Origin: Spartobacteria bacterium
GTDB taxonomy: Bacteria > Verrucomicrobiota > Verrucomicrobiia > Chthoniobacterales > UBA10450
Length of the DNA stretch: 64,000 bases
Direction of reading: 5' to 3'
Assembly: GCA_003134785.1 (NCBI GenBank)
Contig: PLCN01000017.1
Coordinates: 1-64,000, forward strand
The stretch's first letter is position 1, and every line of letters starts with the position of its first letter. Below, piece by piece: positions 37,293-46,750 of this stretch. The notes under the pieces were generated by a model. That model was given only the letters and a program-made list of their open reading frames with translations, did not search any database and had not been told where the DNA came from. Both the position numbers and the translations under genes were made by a program.

Positions 37293-37616
37293 ATGAAACC
37301 TAGCTCCCAAATATCACGACAACCTAGCCGCCTCGATAAGGAAATTTCTCCATCGCGGCTGCATCCAAACCATCCCTCGACGGACTACGCCTTCCACGCT
37401 CCCGCCAGCGAGATGCGATCGAATGCAGCGGGCAGCGCCCTTAAACGGTCGCGACCAGTCTTTGCTCCTGGCTTCCGCGACCTCAGCAATGAGTTCCTCG
37501 GCGCGGAAACGAAACGCAACTATGTGGCTGAAGTTCTTTTCTTCGCCGTCATCGTGGGCGTTTCGGCCTGGCCAATCGTTTCGATGGTCCAGGCTCTGGC
37601 CCAGTTGATGAAGTAA
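37293..37616 (+). CDS. Small single-pass membrane protein
   Basis: 107 residues. A polar, Ser/Pro/Arg-rich N-terminal half (about 1-70) leads through 'NEFLGAETKRNYVAEVLFFA' into one membrane helix ('FFAVIVGVSAWPIVSMVQAL') at the C-terminus. I do not recognise a named family; compact tail-anchored proteins with this ending appear typical of verrucomicrobia. The start could be later, since only the last 50 residues look conserved in style. Stand-alone gene on the plus strand. Confidence 0.5.
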   Translation: MKPSSQISRQPSRLDKEISPSRLHPNHPSTDYAFHAPASEMRSNAAGSALKRSRPVFAPGFRDLSNEFLGAETKRNYVAEVLFFAVIVGVSAWPIVSMVQALAQLMK

Positions 37617-37652
37617 TCAATCGCTCGATCCGCCAATAACGGACGCTTTACA

Positions 37653-37724
37653 AAAACAAGGAGGGGCGCTTTCCAACTCGCCCACCCTTCCGGTCGGCGT
37701 TTGAAAAACGCCGCTCCTTGTTTT
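37653..37724. repeat. Long inverted repeat (terminator-like or dispersed element)
   Basis: AAAACAAGGAG-GGGCG at the left pairs with CGCCGCTCCTTGTTTT at the right, giving a stem of about 15 bp with one mismatch around a roughly 40-bp loop that has smaller complementary parts. It ends in TTTT on the plus strand. It may terminate the preceding small gene, or be a palindromic dispersed repeat like those at 50-63 kb. Confidence 0.6.
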
Positions 37725-37785
37725 CCCATCGAGCGCCCGAAAACGAACGCTTCACAATGTGATGCGGCCAAATTACTTTGCGCCC

Positions 37786-39579
37786 ATGCATCACCCACCG
37801 CTGTCGTTCATTAAGACGATTTCACTGCTTCTGGCATCCGCGACTTTCGCGCTGGCCGCGCCGTCGCCGATCCAGGAGCGTGCGGATCGCTTCCTCGCGC
37901 TCGCCAATGCCGGATACAAGGGTCTCTTCCGCGTCAACAGCGAAGCTCAATGGGCCGCCGTCACCGACGTCACTCCCGCCCACGACGCTGCTTCTGAAAC
38001 GGCCGGCAAAGCCTTCGCCGCCTTCAATGGCAATCCCGCTCTCATCAATGAAGCGCGCGATCTTCTCACCCATCGAGCGGAACTGAATGACCTCACCATT
38101 CGCCAGCTAAACCAACTCCTCCTCAACGCCGCCGAAGGACCAATGACCAATCCATCGCTCGTGGCCGCGCGCGTCGAAGCCGAAACCAAACAGGCTTCCA
38201 TGCTGAACAGCTTCGAGTTCCGGCTCGATGGGAAACCGATCACCGCGAACCAAATCGACGACACGCTCGATAAGAGCGTGAATCTGGATGAGCGGCGAAA
38301 AGTTTGGGAAGCATCCAAAGCGTCCGGCCCGGCTTTGAAACCTGGCCTAATCAAGTTGCGGGATCTCCGGAATGGTTGCGCCAAAGAGCTGGGACATCAC
38401 GATTACTTCGCTCTCCAGGTCGCTGCCTATGGCATGACCACTGACGAAATGATAAAACTGCACGACGATTTCCTGACGCAGCTTCGTCCTCTTTACCTTC
38501 AGTTGCATACCTGGACGAAATACAAGTTGGCTGAGAAGTATCATCAGCCTGTCCCGAAACGCATTCCAGCTCATTGGATTAATAACCGCTGGAGCCAGGA
38601 ATGGGGCGGCCTGGTCGAAGCCGCTAACATCGACGATCGCTTCAAGGACCGCACTCCTGAATGGATCATCAAGACCGCGGAGCAGTTCTACAACGGCCTC
38701 GGCTTTGGTCCGCTGCCTGCGAGCTTCTGGGCCAAGTCCGATCTTTATCCAGTGAAGCCGGGCGATCCGCGGAAGAAGAACACCCATGCCTCCTGCTGGC
38801 ATGTCGATCTCGAGAACGATATTCGCTCGCTCCAGAGCATCGAGTCGAACTCGCGCTGGTTTTACACCGCGCACCACGAGCTAGGCCATGGTTACTACTT
38901 CATGGCTTATACGCGTCCCGAAGTTCCACCTCTCCTTCGCACCGGCGCAAACCCTGGCTATCACGAAGGCATGGGCGAACTGATCTCCCTGGCCTCAAGC
39001 CAGGTACCTTATCTCCAATCCAAGACCGTCCTGCCGGCTGATTTCAAAGCGGATGCTACTGCTTTTCTTCTCGACGACGCACTCGCCCGCTCGCTTCCCT
39101 TCATGTTCTGGGCCTCAGGGACAATGACGCATTGGGAAGCCGATGTTTACGCGAAGGACCTTCCCGCTGATCAGTGGAACGCGCGCTGGTGGCAATACGT
39201 TCGCGACCTGCAAGGGGTCGAGCCTCCCAGCCCGCGCAGTGAAGAATGGTGCGACGCCGCGACCAAGACTCATATCAACGACACGCCCTGTTACTACCAC
39301 AGTTATGCCTTTGCGACCGTTCTAAAGTTCCAGCTCCACGACTACATTGCGCGCAAAATTCTTCACCAGCCACCCCAGGCCTGTAACTACGCCGATAACA
39401 AAGAAGTAGGCGCTTTCCTCAAACGTATCATGGAGAAAGGTGGAACCGAAGACTGGCGCAAGGTCTTGAAAGACGCCACTGGGGAGGACCTCTCGACTAA
39501 AGCCATGGTCGAATACTTCAAGCCACTTCAATCGTGGCTCGAAGCTCAGAACAAGGGACGGCAGATTGGATGGGACTGA
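37786..39579 (+). CDS. M2-family (ACE-like) peptidyl-dipeptidase, secreted
   Basis: 597 residues from ATG 37786, where a signal peptide starts ('SFIKTISLLLASATFALAAP'); GTG 37759 is an alternative nine codons earlier. Active-site HELGH (364-368) fits HExxH zinc binding, with the third ligand Glu in 'GYHEGMGELISLASSQ' about 25 residues on, the arrangement of angiotensin-converting enzyme relatives (gluzincins). 'THASCWHVDLENDIR' and 'TPCYYHSYAFATVLKFQL' are also family-like. It should remove dipeptides from peptide C-termini in the periplasm. Length is usual for a single-domain bacterial M2 enzyme. Confidence 0.9.
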   Translation: MHHPPLSFIKTISLLLASATFALAAPSPIQERADRFLALANAGYKGLFRVNSEAQWAAVTDVTPAHDAASETAGKAFAAFNGNPALINEARDLLTHRAELNDLTIRQLNQLLLNAAEGPMTNPSLVAARVEAETKQASMLNSFEFRLDGKPITANQIDDTLDKSVNLDERRKVWEASKASGPALKPGLIKLRDLRNGCAKELGHHDYFALQVAAYGMTTDEMIKLHDDFLTQLRPLYLQLHTWTKYKLAEKYHQPVPKRIPAHWINNRWSQEWGGLVEAANIDDRFKDRTPEWIIKTAEQFYNGLGFGPLPASFWAKSDLYPVKPGDPRKKNTHASCWHVDLENDIRSLQSIESNSRWFYTAHHELGHGYYFMAYTRPEVPPLLRTGANPGYHEGMGELISLASSQVPYLQSKTVLPADFKADATAFLLDDALARSLPFMFWASGTMTHWEADVYAKDLPADQWNARWWQYVRDLQGVEPPSPRSEEWCDAATKTHINDTPCYYHSYAFATVLKFQLHDYIARKILHQPPQACNYADNKEVGAFLKRIMEKGGTEDWRKVLKDATGEDLSTKAMVEYFKPLQSWLEAQNKGRQIGWD

Positions 39580-39655
39580 AAGAGATAAACACTGCTGCGT
39601 CTTTCATAAAGGAAGGCCTTTCTGCGGCGCCCATACCTGTGAAAAGAATAACTAA

Positions 39656-41365
39656 ATGAGCCGATATCTCATTACTTCAGCGCTTCCGTATATCAACGGC
39701 GTAAAGCATCTCGGTAATCTTGTAGGCTCGATGCTTCCTGCTGATGCCTACGCCCGCTTCCATCGGGCCCGCGGGCGCGAAGTTTTGTTCGTTTGCGCGA
39801 CAGATGAGCATGGCACGCCGGCAGAACTCGCCGCGCATGAGGCTGGTCTGCCGGTCGCTGAATACTGCGCGAAGATGCATACCCTACAGAAGGGACTCGG
39901 AGAACGGTTCGGCTTGTCCTTCGATTCATTTGGTCGCTCTCACTCCGCCCAAAATCACGAGATCACTCAGCACTTCTATCATCAGCTGGATAAGAATGGG
40001 TTCCTCGAAGAACGAGTTACCCGACAGGTCTATTCCATCGACGACGGTCGCTTCCTACCGGATCGTTATGTCGTTGGCACATGCAAGTATTGCGGCTACG
40101 AGAAAGCCCGCGGCGATCAATGTGAGAACTGCACCCGCGTGCTGGACCCAACCGATCTCATCAATCCGCATTCCGCCATCTCCGGATCCACAAACATCGA
40201 AACGCGCGATTCGAAGCATCTCTTCCTCAAGCAATCGCAGATGGTTGGCCGCTTGCGTGAGTGGATCGACTCGAAGAAGGACTGGCCCTTGCTTGTCACT
40301 TCGATCGCACGCAAGTGGTTGGACGAAGGGTTGAACGATCGCAGCATTACCCGTGACCTGAGTTGGGGCATTCCCGTGACCTACAAAGGAGAAGTGCGCC
40401 CCGGCTTCGAGGGCAAAGTCTTCTATGTCTGGTTTGACGCGCCGATCGAATATATCGGCGCAACGATGGAGTGGGCCGATGCCACCGAGAATAACTGGAA
40501 GCGCTGGTGGCGGGAGGATGAAGGCGCCACCGATGTTCGCTACGTCCAGGTCATGGGCAAGGACAATGTCCCCTTCCACACCGTAGGCTTCCCGGTAACT
40601 CTGTTCGGATCGCAGGAGCCTTGGAAAGTAGTAGATTACATCAAGGGTCTTAACTGGATGAACTACTATGGAGGAAAGTTCTCTACCTCCGGCAACCGCG
40701 GGGTCTTTATGGATCAGGCGCTGGAGCTGCTGCCTGCCGACTATTGGCGTTGGTATCTCCTGGCTAACGCTCCCGAATCCGATGACTCAAATTTCACCTG
40801 GGAGCACTTTCAAGCTACCGTAAATCACGACCTCGCGGACGTGCTCGGTAACTTCGTCAACCGCATTGCGAAATTCTGCACGACGCGCTTTGAAGGACGG
40901 ATCCCAGAGCAAGGAGAATACGGCGCCCTCGAGACCGAGACGACTGCTGCTCTCGACCAAAGGCTGGCGACGCTGACTCGCTATATGGAAGCCTTGGAGT
41001 TTCGCAAATCCGCCACGGAGCTACGGTCGATGTGGGTGATCGGAAATGAATACCTTCAGAAGGCCGAACCCTGGATGAAAATCAAATTAAACCCAGTCGC
41101 GGCTGGCGTATCGATCCGCTACGCTCTCAACCTCGCACTGGCGTTCGCGGCGCTCGCCCAACCATTCATACCTGAAACGTCAGCGAAGATCTCCTATGCG
41201 CTGGCCAACACGGATTCGGCTCTTACCTGGCCAAAGACTCTGACGGACCGGTTATCCCAACTTACTCCTGGAGCGCCGATCACTGTTCCTGAAGTTCTCT
41301 TCGCAAAGATCAAAGACACTCAAGTGGCAGAGTGGGCTAAACGGTTCGGCGGCGTCGATCCATGA
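39656..41365 (+). CDS. metG: Methionyl-tRNA synthetase
   Basis: 569 residues. Class I signatures: HIGH-like HLGN at residues 18-21 and KMSKS-like 'KFSTSGNRG' starting at Lys341. A zinc knuckle '[17 protein letters not shown]' lies in the connective domain (about 142-158). It charges tRNA-Met with methionine in the cytoplasm. It belongs to the short form: the C-terminal EMAP/Trbp111-like tRNA-binding domain of E. coli MetG (677 residues) is missing and ends instead in the anticodon-binding helical bundle. The stop overlaps the next gene's start (ATGA). Confidence 0.97.
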   Translation: MSRYLITSALPYINGVKHLGNLVGSMLPADAYARFHRARGREVLFVCATDEHGTPAELAAHEAGLPVAEYCAKMHTLQKGLGERFGLSFDSFGRSHSAQNHEITQHFYHQLDKNGFLEERVTRQVYSIDDGRFLPDRYVVGTCKYCGYEKARGDQCENCTRVLDPTDLINPHSAISGSTNIETRDSKHLFLKQSQMVGRLREWIDSKKDWPLLVTSIARKWLDEGLNDRSITRDLSWGIPVTYKGEVRPGFEGKVFYVWFDAPIEYIGATMEWADATENNWKRWWREDEGATDVRYVQVMGKDNVPFHTVGFPVTLFGSQEPWKVVDYIKGLNWMNYYGGKFSTSGNRGVFMDQALELLPADYWRWYLLANAPESDDSNFTWEHFQATVNHDLADVLGNFVNRIAKFCTTRFEGRIPEQGEYGALETETTAALDQRLATLTRYMEALEFRKSATELRSMWVIGNEYLQKAEPWMKIKLNPVAAGVSIRYALNLALAFAALAQPFIPETSAKISYALANTDSALTWPKTLTDRLSQLTPGAPITVPEVLFAKIKDTQVAEWAKRFGGVDP

Positions 41366-43572
41366 GTCGGTTTACGCGTTGGTTCCTGTTCGCTGTTTTC
41401 TTTTTGTCCGGCTCCTGCGCGCTGATCTATCAGGTCGTTTGGACCCGGCTTGCTTTCGCCTCGTTTGGAATTATTGCCCCGGTCCTTTCGGTCGTTATTT
41501 CGATTTTCATGCTGGGACTCGCTATTGGAGCCTGGGCCGCGGGCCGGTGGGTGGGTCCTCTGGTTAGGAGAACAAGATGTTCCGCGCTCCTTTTCTATGC
41601 CTTGGCGGAACTCATGATTGCGGTTGGCGGCATCTCCGTCCCGAAGTCATTTTCGGTAGGCGAGCAGCTTTTGCTTTCCAGCGGGCAGACCGATTCTTTT
41701 CGGTACCTTGCCCTTTCCGGTTTGCTCCTGGGCCTTTCCATTCTGCCTTGGTGCATTTTCATGGGAGCTACCTTTCCTTTCATGATGGCTTACGTGCGGG
41801 AGCAAGACCAGCGAAGCGCGCATAGTTTCAGTTATCTTTACCTGGCTAATGTGCTCGGAGCGATGACCGGGTGCTTGCTCACGGCGGTAATGTTTGTGGA
41901 ACTTCTCGGCTTCAAACACACATTATGGCTGGCGGCGACGGTCAATTTCACCATCGCCGTAATCAGTGGATGTTTGGCCTGGAAACGCTCACGTTTCGCC
42001 GCCGAAGCTGCTCCTCAAACTAGACAGTCAATCAAGCCCACGGGAAGGCCAAACCCGTCCGCCAGTGGCCGCGCGGTGATTAAATGGATCTTATTTTCAA
42101 CCGGCTTCAGCGCCATGGCCATGGAAGTGATATGGGCCCGCGCTTTTACGCCAATCATGACTACGCAGGTCTATTCCTTTGCCCTGATCCTCTTCGCGTA
42201 CCTTGGCGCCACGTTCCTGGGATCGTTGCTCTATCGCCGCGATCTGCGGAACGCTTCCGTGCGTTCAACAGCCAGTCTGATTTCCCTTGTTTCGATCGCG
42301 GCCTTTCTCCCCATTGTCTGCAATGATCTGCGGTTTCTCACTAACACACAGGATTCTGCCGGTTATCTAAGCGCAACTATCTTGCTCCTCAGTATCTGCC
42401 CGCTCTGTGCCGCTCTAGGGTATCTCACGCCCAGTTTGATCGATGAATATTCTCTCGGTGATCCCGCGGGCGCGGGCCGCGCTTATGCCATGAATGTAGC
42501 CGGTTGTATCCTGGGGCCTATCTTTGCTTCCTATCTCTTGTTACCCTTGTCGGGGGAACGCTATGGACTCATCCTCCTCGGCTTGCCTTTCCTTGCCTTC
42601 AGTCTCTTCGCGATAGGTTCCCTTCCCGCGTGGTATCGCTGGAGTTCCCGAATAGCTGCCACTGCAATTCTAATTTGGTCGCTGTTCTATTCGGTGGATC
42701 TCGCCGGTCTAGTCCGGATGAAGTCCGCGAAGATGGAGATCAGGCGCGATTACGCCGCGTCTGTTATCTCCGCGGGTGAAGGTCTTTCCAAAGCACTTAT
42801 GGTGAACGGAGTGGGCGTGACCGGCTTGGTACCTATCACCAAGTTCATGGCGCACCTTCCGCTCGCTTATCACACGGGCGAACCGGAATCGGCGCTAGTG
42901 ATTTGTTTTGGCATGGGCACAACTTATCGCTCGGTCCTGAGTTGGGGTATCAAGACCACCGCCGTGGAACTCGTGCCCAGCGTGCGGGATGCCTTTCCCT
43001 TTTACCATGCCGATGCCGAGCAAGTTCTAACTAATCCAAAAGGAAGCATCATAATCGATGACGGCCGGCGATACCTCAATCGCACGGCTGACAAGTACGA
43101 TGTTATTGTGATCGATCCGCCGCCTCCAGTGGAAGCTGCGGGTTCCAGCCTTCTCTACTCGGAGCAATTCTATCAACTGGCGAAAGAGCATTTGCGGCCG
43201 AACGGAATTCTCCAAGCCTGGTTTCCGGGGGGAAACGTCAAGACGGGCCAAGCTTTCCTCAGGTCGCTCCGCGAATCATTTCCTCACCTGCGATGCTTCA
43301 AGTCGCCGGGAGGCTCGGGCATGCTAATCCTGGCTTCGCTCGATCCTATTGAGCGTCTGACCCCGAGCCAAGTCGCTATGGCCATGCCCAACTCAGCGGT
43401 AGATGATCTATTAGAATGGAGTCCTTCCCGTGATTTGCCCGCCTACTTGGGGCAGATTCTATTAAAGGAGTTTTCGATTGAGGAAGCGCTTAATCCCGAT
43501 CCTCGCATCCGAATCACCGATGACCAGCCCTACAACGAATACTTTTTGTTGCGAAGGTGGGGATGGCTTTAG
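41362..43572 (+). CDS. Membrane spermidine synthase-like protein
   Basis: 736 residues. Residues 1 to about 450 hold roughly 11-12 membrane helices ('[20 protein letters not shown]' near the start is typical). The C-terminal 250 form a spermidine-synthase-type Rossmann domain with '[17 protein letters not shown]' (dcSAM/SAM loop), 'IIDDGRRYL' and '[17 protein letters not shown]' (gate region). This is the common fused membrane form, whose substrate is mostly unknown; polyamine synthesis should not be assumed. ATG overlaps the metG stop by 4 bp, so expression is coupled to methionine activation, which may hint at methionine/SAM-linked use. Confidence 0.85.
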   Translation: MSRFTRWFLFAVFFLSGSCALIYQVVWTRLAFASFGIIAPVLSVVISIFMLGLAIGAWAAGRWVGPLVRRTRCSALLFYALAELMIAVGGISVPKSFSVGEQLLLSSGQTDSFRYLALSGLLLGLSILPWCIFMGATFPFMMAYVREQDQRSAHSFSYLYLANVLGAMTGCLLTAVMFVELLGFKHTLWLAATVNFTIAVISGCLAWKRSRFAAEAAPQTRQSIKPTGRPNPSASGRAVIKWILFSTGFSAMAMEVIWARAFTPIMTTQVYSFALILFAYLGATFLGSLLYRRDLRNASVRSTASLISLVSIAAFLPIVCNDLRFLTNTQDSAGYLSATILLLSICPLCAALGYLTPSLIDEYSLGDPAGAGRAYAMNVAGCILGPIFASYLLLPLSGERYGLILLGLPFLAFSLFAIGSLPAWYRWSSRIAATAILIWSLFYSVDLAGLVRMKSAKMEIRRDYAASVISAGEGLSKALMVNGVGVTGLVPITKFMAHLPLAYHTGEPESALVICFGMGTTYRSVLSWGIKTTAVELVPSVRDAFPFYHADAEQVLTNPKGSIIIDDGRRYLNRTADKYDVIVIDPPPPVEAAGSSLLYSEQFYQLAKEHLRPNGILQAWFPGGNVKTGQAFLRSLRESFPHLRCFKSPGGSGMLILASLDPIERLTPSQVAMAMPNSAVDDLLEWSPSRDLPAYLGQILLKEFSIEEALNPDPRIRITDDQPYNEYFLLRRWGWL

Positions 43573-43632
43573 CGCGGCCTTGCATCAAATGCTCGAGCGC
43601 TTGGCCGGACTGACGGCCATTCCCGAGCTAGG

Positions 43633-43929
43633 TTAATGACCTATCACCCGAACCGAAGGATCCGCGATCAAAGCTCCTCGCGTCGTCTGACGTCCTGTTC
43701 CGTCGATTTCGTGACGATCGATGACGCGGACCGGTGAAACGGTCGCGGTGCCGATACGTTTCAGTTTTACTCGTTGCGGGATCAGCGAACCCGTCACAAA
43801 GACCGCTTCCTCGGTGACTTGTTTCTTATTTCCCGAAGATTGGTCAACCGGTTTACCGGCGAGCGCGGCTCCGGCAAGCACGCCCGTCGCGATGACGCTC
43901 GCCACGAGGCAAGAGAGCAGCGTTTTCAT
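43633..43929 (-). CDS. Small secreted protein with TonB-receptor-like plug edge
   Basis: 98 residues from ATG 43929 (a TTG/GTG-rich leader to 43947 is ignored). A signal peptide ends near 'GAALA'. The mature part has 'EEAVFVTGSLIPQRVKLK' and 'SPVRVIDRHEIDGTGRQTT', which resembles the first strand of TonB-dependent receptor plugs ('VTGS.IP' then a short helix), but no barrel follows. It could be a free-standing plug-like domain or the stub of a receptor. It lies just downstream of a wrecked TonB-receptor gene on the same strand. Confidence 0.5.
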   Translation of the reverse strand: MKTLLSCLVASVIATGVLAGAALAGKPVDQSSGNKKQVTEEAVFVTGSLIPQRVKLKRIGTATVSPVRVIDRHEIDGTGRQTTRGALIADPSVRVIGH

Positions 43930-43973
43930 AAGTGACTCTACAACCATCGAGCCATCGTGCTAAGCGCGAATGT

Positions 43974-44004
43974 CCCGGAAGGACGCGCTTCTGCGCGTCC
44001 GGGC
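43974..44004. repeat. GC-rich hairpin
   Basis: GGACGCGC-TTCT-GCGCGTCC (43981-44000) is a perfect 8-bp stem with a 4-base loop, flanked by partly complementary CCCGGA/GGGC. No T-run follows on either strand, so it is not a classical terminator. It separates the small plug-like gene from the TonB-receptor pseudogene. Confidence 0.6.
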
Positions 44005-44052
44005 ACATGCGGAACCATGTCCAGGCCGTTCATCTCAACTAGACTAGTCAGC

Positions 44053-45058
44053 TTAGAACTTCTTGGTCACGCGGACATAAACGAACCGGCCGGTGGCATC
44101 GTAAGTAAAGCTGGGATAACCGACCGCGTTGCCGCCTTCCCCAAAGGCTTGCGGGGGATCTCGATCGAAGACGTTGTTACACCCTACTGTGATGCGCAAA
44201 CCATTCAGCGCCCTCTGCCAACCCGATAGACTGGAGCTACCGCTCAAGGAGGAGATCCTTTCCGAATTCTTGCCATCCTTGGAGTAGTTGGAGACAGGCT
44301 GGTTCTCGTCTTTGTAGCTAAACTCGTAGGAAGCTTGCAGATCCAGGGTGAAGGTCTGTTTGACGTAGTGAGGTATAAGGATGTCTCCCATGGCGTCAGT
44401 CTTTTGTTCGTCGAATCCGTCGATGTAGCGCAGGGTGCCGTTTAAATCGAAACCCTTCCAGGCCCAGTCGAGCCGAGTATCGGCTTTCCACTTATAGTAA
44501 CCTTCATCCGACGCGCCTTCATTGGTAGTTCTGCCGGCCAGGTCTAGGACAGGATCAAACAATGTTTGTTGGAACAGGAACTCATCCAGGTAGGTCGCCT
44601 GAGTGAGCGAGGTAAAGATGCCAAAGGATGTCTGCAACTGGTATTGAAGGCCGAAGTCAATGCCGCGAGCCCTCTCATAACCAGCGTTCTGATTCGCAAG
44701 AGTTATCCGGGTAATGAATCCCCCTGATCGCGTTCGACCCGCTCGCCCGGCAGGAGCGTGCCCGCAAATTCACGCGCCAGCACTTGATCGGGGGTCGGTG
44801 CATTCACTACGCCAGTCCTTTCGATGCTCCAGAAATCCAGCGACAGGGTCAAACCCGGCACATATTTCGGGGTGTAAACCGCGCCAGCGCTCCAGGTGCG
44901 ATCACGGTGCCATTTTCATTGTAAGCCACGACTTCCGTTGTCGGCGTGGGGGTAATGTCTTGCGCCAGGGCGCTGACTGTCATGAGAAAGGGCATCGCCA
45001 CGTCGGCTGTAAGGGCGGTCCCGAAAAATCCAAACTTTGCCAGTCCAGATCCGATCAT
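44053..45058 (-). pseudogene. TonB-dependent receptor, internally deleted and frameshifted
   Basis: The 5' end looks normal: an AAGGAGAT ribosome site, ATG 45058 and a signal-like start. After about 50 codons the sequence jumps to a late barrel region. Frame 1 ends at a stop at 44849. The homologous chain continues in another frame from about 44893 ('WSAGAVYTPKYVPGLTLSLD') to a stop beside a C5 run at 44720-44724, and in a third frame from there ('FITRITLANQNAGYERARGI') to the true C-terminus 'FVYVRVTKKF' at 44053. The plug and most of the barrel (some 500+ residues) are missing. Such receptors import siderophores, B12 or oligomers. This copy cannot work. Confidence 0.85.
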
Positions 45059-45312
45059 AATAATATCTCCTTCGGTTAGGGGTTCGTTAGGGCTCCCGAA
45101 GGGATTAGCAAAAAGCGCCGGAGACGTTCAAGACCTTTTTCGATTATTTGGTTAGGCCCCTAACGGATGCATCATCGCTTAGGAGAAAATGGGAGGACAA
45201 CCTAACGAGAAGTCGCTGCTAAAGGTCAAAGTGGACGAAAAAGACGAAAGAGATCAGGAACTCTTCGTCTTTCCGCTTCCATTTCTTCTTCTTCGGCGGA
45301 CAAACCAGCGAG

Positions 45313-46416
45313 CTACTTCTCGATCGTTACCTTGATAGTCTCCTCGAGCACATCGTCGACATAGAATTCGAGGCGATACTTTCCCTCGGCCCAACCGTCG
45401 GGTGGCCGGCCCAGGGTGAAGCGGGCGCTGGCGTCGGGGACAGAGGCTGTGCTCTCCGTTTCGTCGATGATGAAATTCGGGTCCACGATGTCGCCGACAT
45501 CTTCCGCGACCCAGGCGACTCGGATCGTGGCGCCTTGGGGCAGGTCGTGGCCGTGCCATCGCACGTAGAGGTTCGCTACGTCGGATTTGAAGGTAGTTCG
45601 CAACCCGCCGGCCGGATCGCTCGACACTTCCACGGTAAGTTTCTTGGTCGGGGTGGCCGGCTTGCTCTCATCCTTCGTCGCAACCGATGCCGTCGGAGAA
45701 GAAGTGGCTGCGGACGACGGCGGCGAGGTTGCGGGTTTGGCTGCGACTGTCGGTTGCGGCGCCTCGGGCTTGGTCGCGGCCGGTGACGGCGAGGGTTGAG
45801 GTTTGGAGATGACTTCGGTCAGCTTTTTCAATTCCAGAGTCACACGCTGAAGCACGCCGGGGCCTCTCACCACGGCGATTTCCTTGACCAATCCAGTCCC
45901 GGGAACAAACCAGCGATCGAGCTTGATGGACATGAGTGACGAATCTTCACATTGGAGATGAAAAGCGCGGAAGCTGTCGGCCGGGACAGTGACATTCTCT
46001 TCAGCCACAACGGTGAAGTGTTGATGCATTTTGTTCCCCAACACTTCGCCCTCCGAATCCCATGTGGCACCAACCTTCAAAGGCGCGGGGACAAAGGTTT
46101 CCGGCGGATTTAGTTTCGCGATTTTTCCATCCTTTCCGCTGCGAGCGAGGCAGACGATGCCGCGCTCGGTTACGTTCACCAGCTCGGTTTTTGTGACCAC
46201 GTTGCCGGAAAGCGTCTCAAGTTTTACGAGCTCTTTCCCCTCGAAGAGCTGTTTGCCGACGCGAATGGTGACGGACGAACGCACCGGCGCGGCGCCGGTA
46301 AGCGTTTCGGTGGAATCATATTCCCAGGTAGTTCCCTCCGTGGTCGGCAGCAGCGGCTCGGCGTGGGTGGCGATAGCCGCAAGAAGAAGCCCAGCCGCTA
46401 GAAATGATTTTCTCAT
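45313..46416 (-). CDS. Secreted two-domain hypothetical protein with Pro/Ser/Ala-rich linker
   Basis: 367 residues. Signal peptide 1-19 (cleavage near 'THAE'). The N-terminal domain (about 20-200) is beta-rich ('GTTWEYDSTET' to 'VTLELKKL') and resembles lipoprotein-like beta-barrel domains in which 'FRAFHLQCED' and 'RWFVPGTGLVKEI' recur. A low-complexity linker (about 205-260) of Pro, Ala, Ser and Thr follows. The C-terminal domain (about 265-367) is an Ig-like or C2-like beta-sandwich ('LYVRWHGHDLPQGATIRVAW'). No enzyme motif. Likely periplasmic or surface-attached; role unknown. The gap upstream (45059-45312) shows only a short unconvincing frame. Confidence 0.7.
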   Translation of the reverse strand: MRKSFLAAGLLLAAIATHAEPLLPTTEGTTWEYDSTETLTGAAPVRSSVTIRVGKQLFEGKELVKLETLSGNVVTKTELVNVTERGIVCLARSGKDGKIAKLNPPETFVPAPLKVGATWDSEGEVLGNKMHQHFTVVAEENVTVPADSFRAFHLQCEDSSLMSIKLDRWFVPGTGLVKEIAVVRGPGVLQRVTLELKKLTEVISKPQPSPSPAATKPEAPQPTVAAKPATSPPSSAATSSPTASVATKDESKPATPTKKLTVEVSSDPAGGLRTTFKSDVANLYVRWHGHDLPQGATIRVAWVAEDVGDIVDPNFIIDETESTASVPDASARFTLGRPPDGWAEGKYRLEFYVDDVLEETIKVTIEK

Positions 46417-46560
46417 GCGGCCTCAACTCTTATCTACTCGGTTCCGCTTGGCGAGTCGTGAGATGGGCTCCCCAGAAATTCCTGCTCCTGATCCTGATCT
46501 TACTCTTGATCTGATCGAGCAGGATCAGGAGCAAGATCAAGATCAGGAGGAAGAAAAGTC

Positions 46561-46634
46561 CGGAGTCTACGGGGCTCGAACCCGCAACCTCCGCCGTGAC
46601 AGGGCGGCGCTCTAACCAATTGAGCTAAGACTCC
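46561..46634 (-). tRNA. tRNA-Asp (anticodon GTC)
   Basis: On the minus strand the cloverleaf is complete: acceptor GGAGTCT/AGACTCC (7 bp), D-arm with TTAGCTCAATTGGTTAGAGC, anticodon loop CTGTCAC giving GTC, T-arm GCGGG-TTCGAGC-CCCGT and discriminator G. CCA is not encoded. Length 74 with the discriminator. Both the GTC anticodon and G73 discriminator fit aspartate. Confidence 0.97.
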
Positions 46635-46750
46635 CTCGCAAAAAGCGATGCAGGTTAGGTCGCGCCCTCCGCGCCTTCAACCTCTTTTTCGGCGGATTGA
46701 AGATTGCCTGCTCCCCGGACGGCAGGTACAAAAGCCGGACCTCCCGCTGT

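Noticed and set aside
45189-45312. Short plus-strand frame of about 40 codons with a GGAGG-like start context
   Set aside because: It runs into the 3' end of the secreted protein gene on the other strand and has no recognisable sequence.
46562-46634. tRNA as an integration site for a genomic island
   Set aside because: No integrase, no repeated tRNA 3' end and no composition break were seen around tRNA-Asp.
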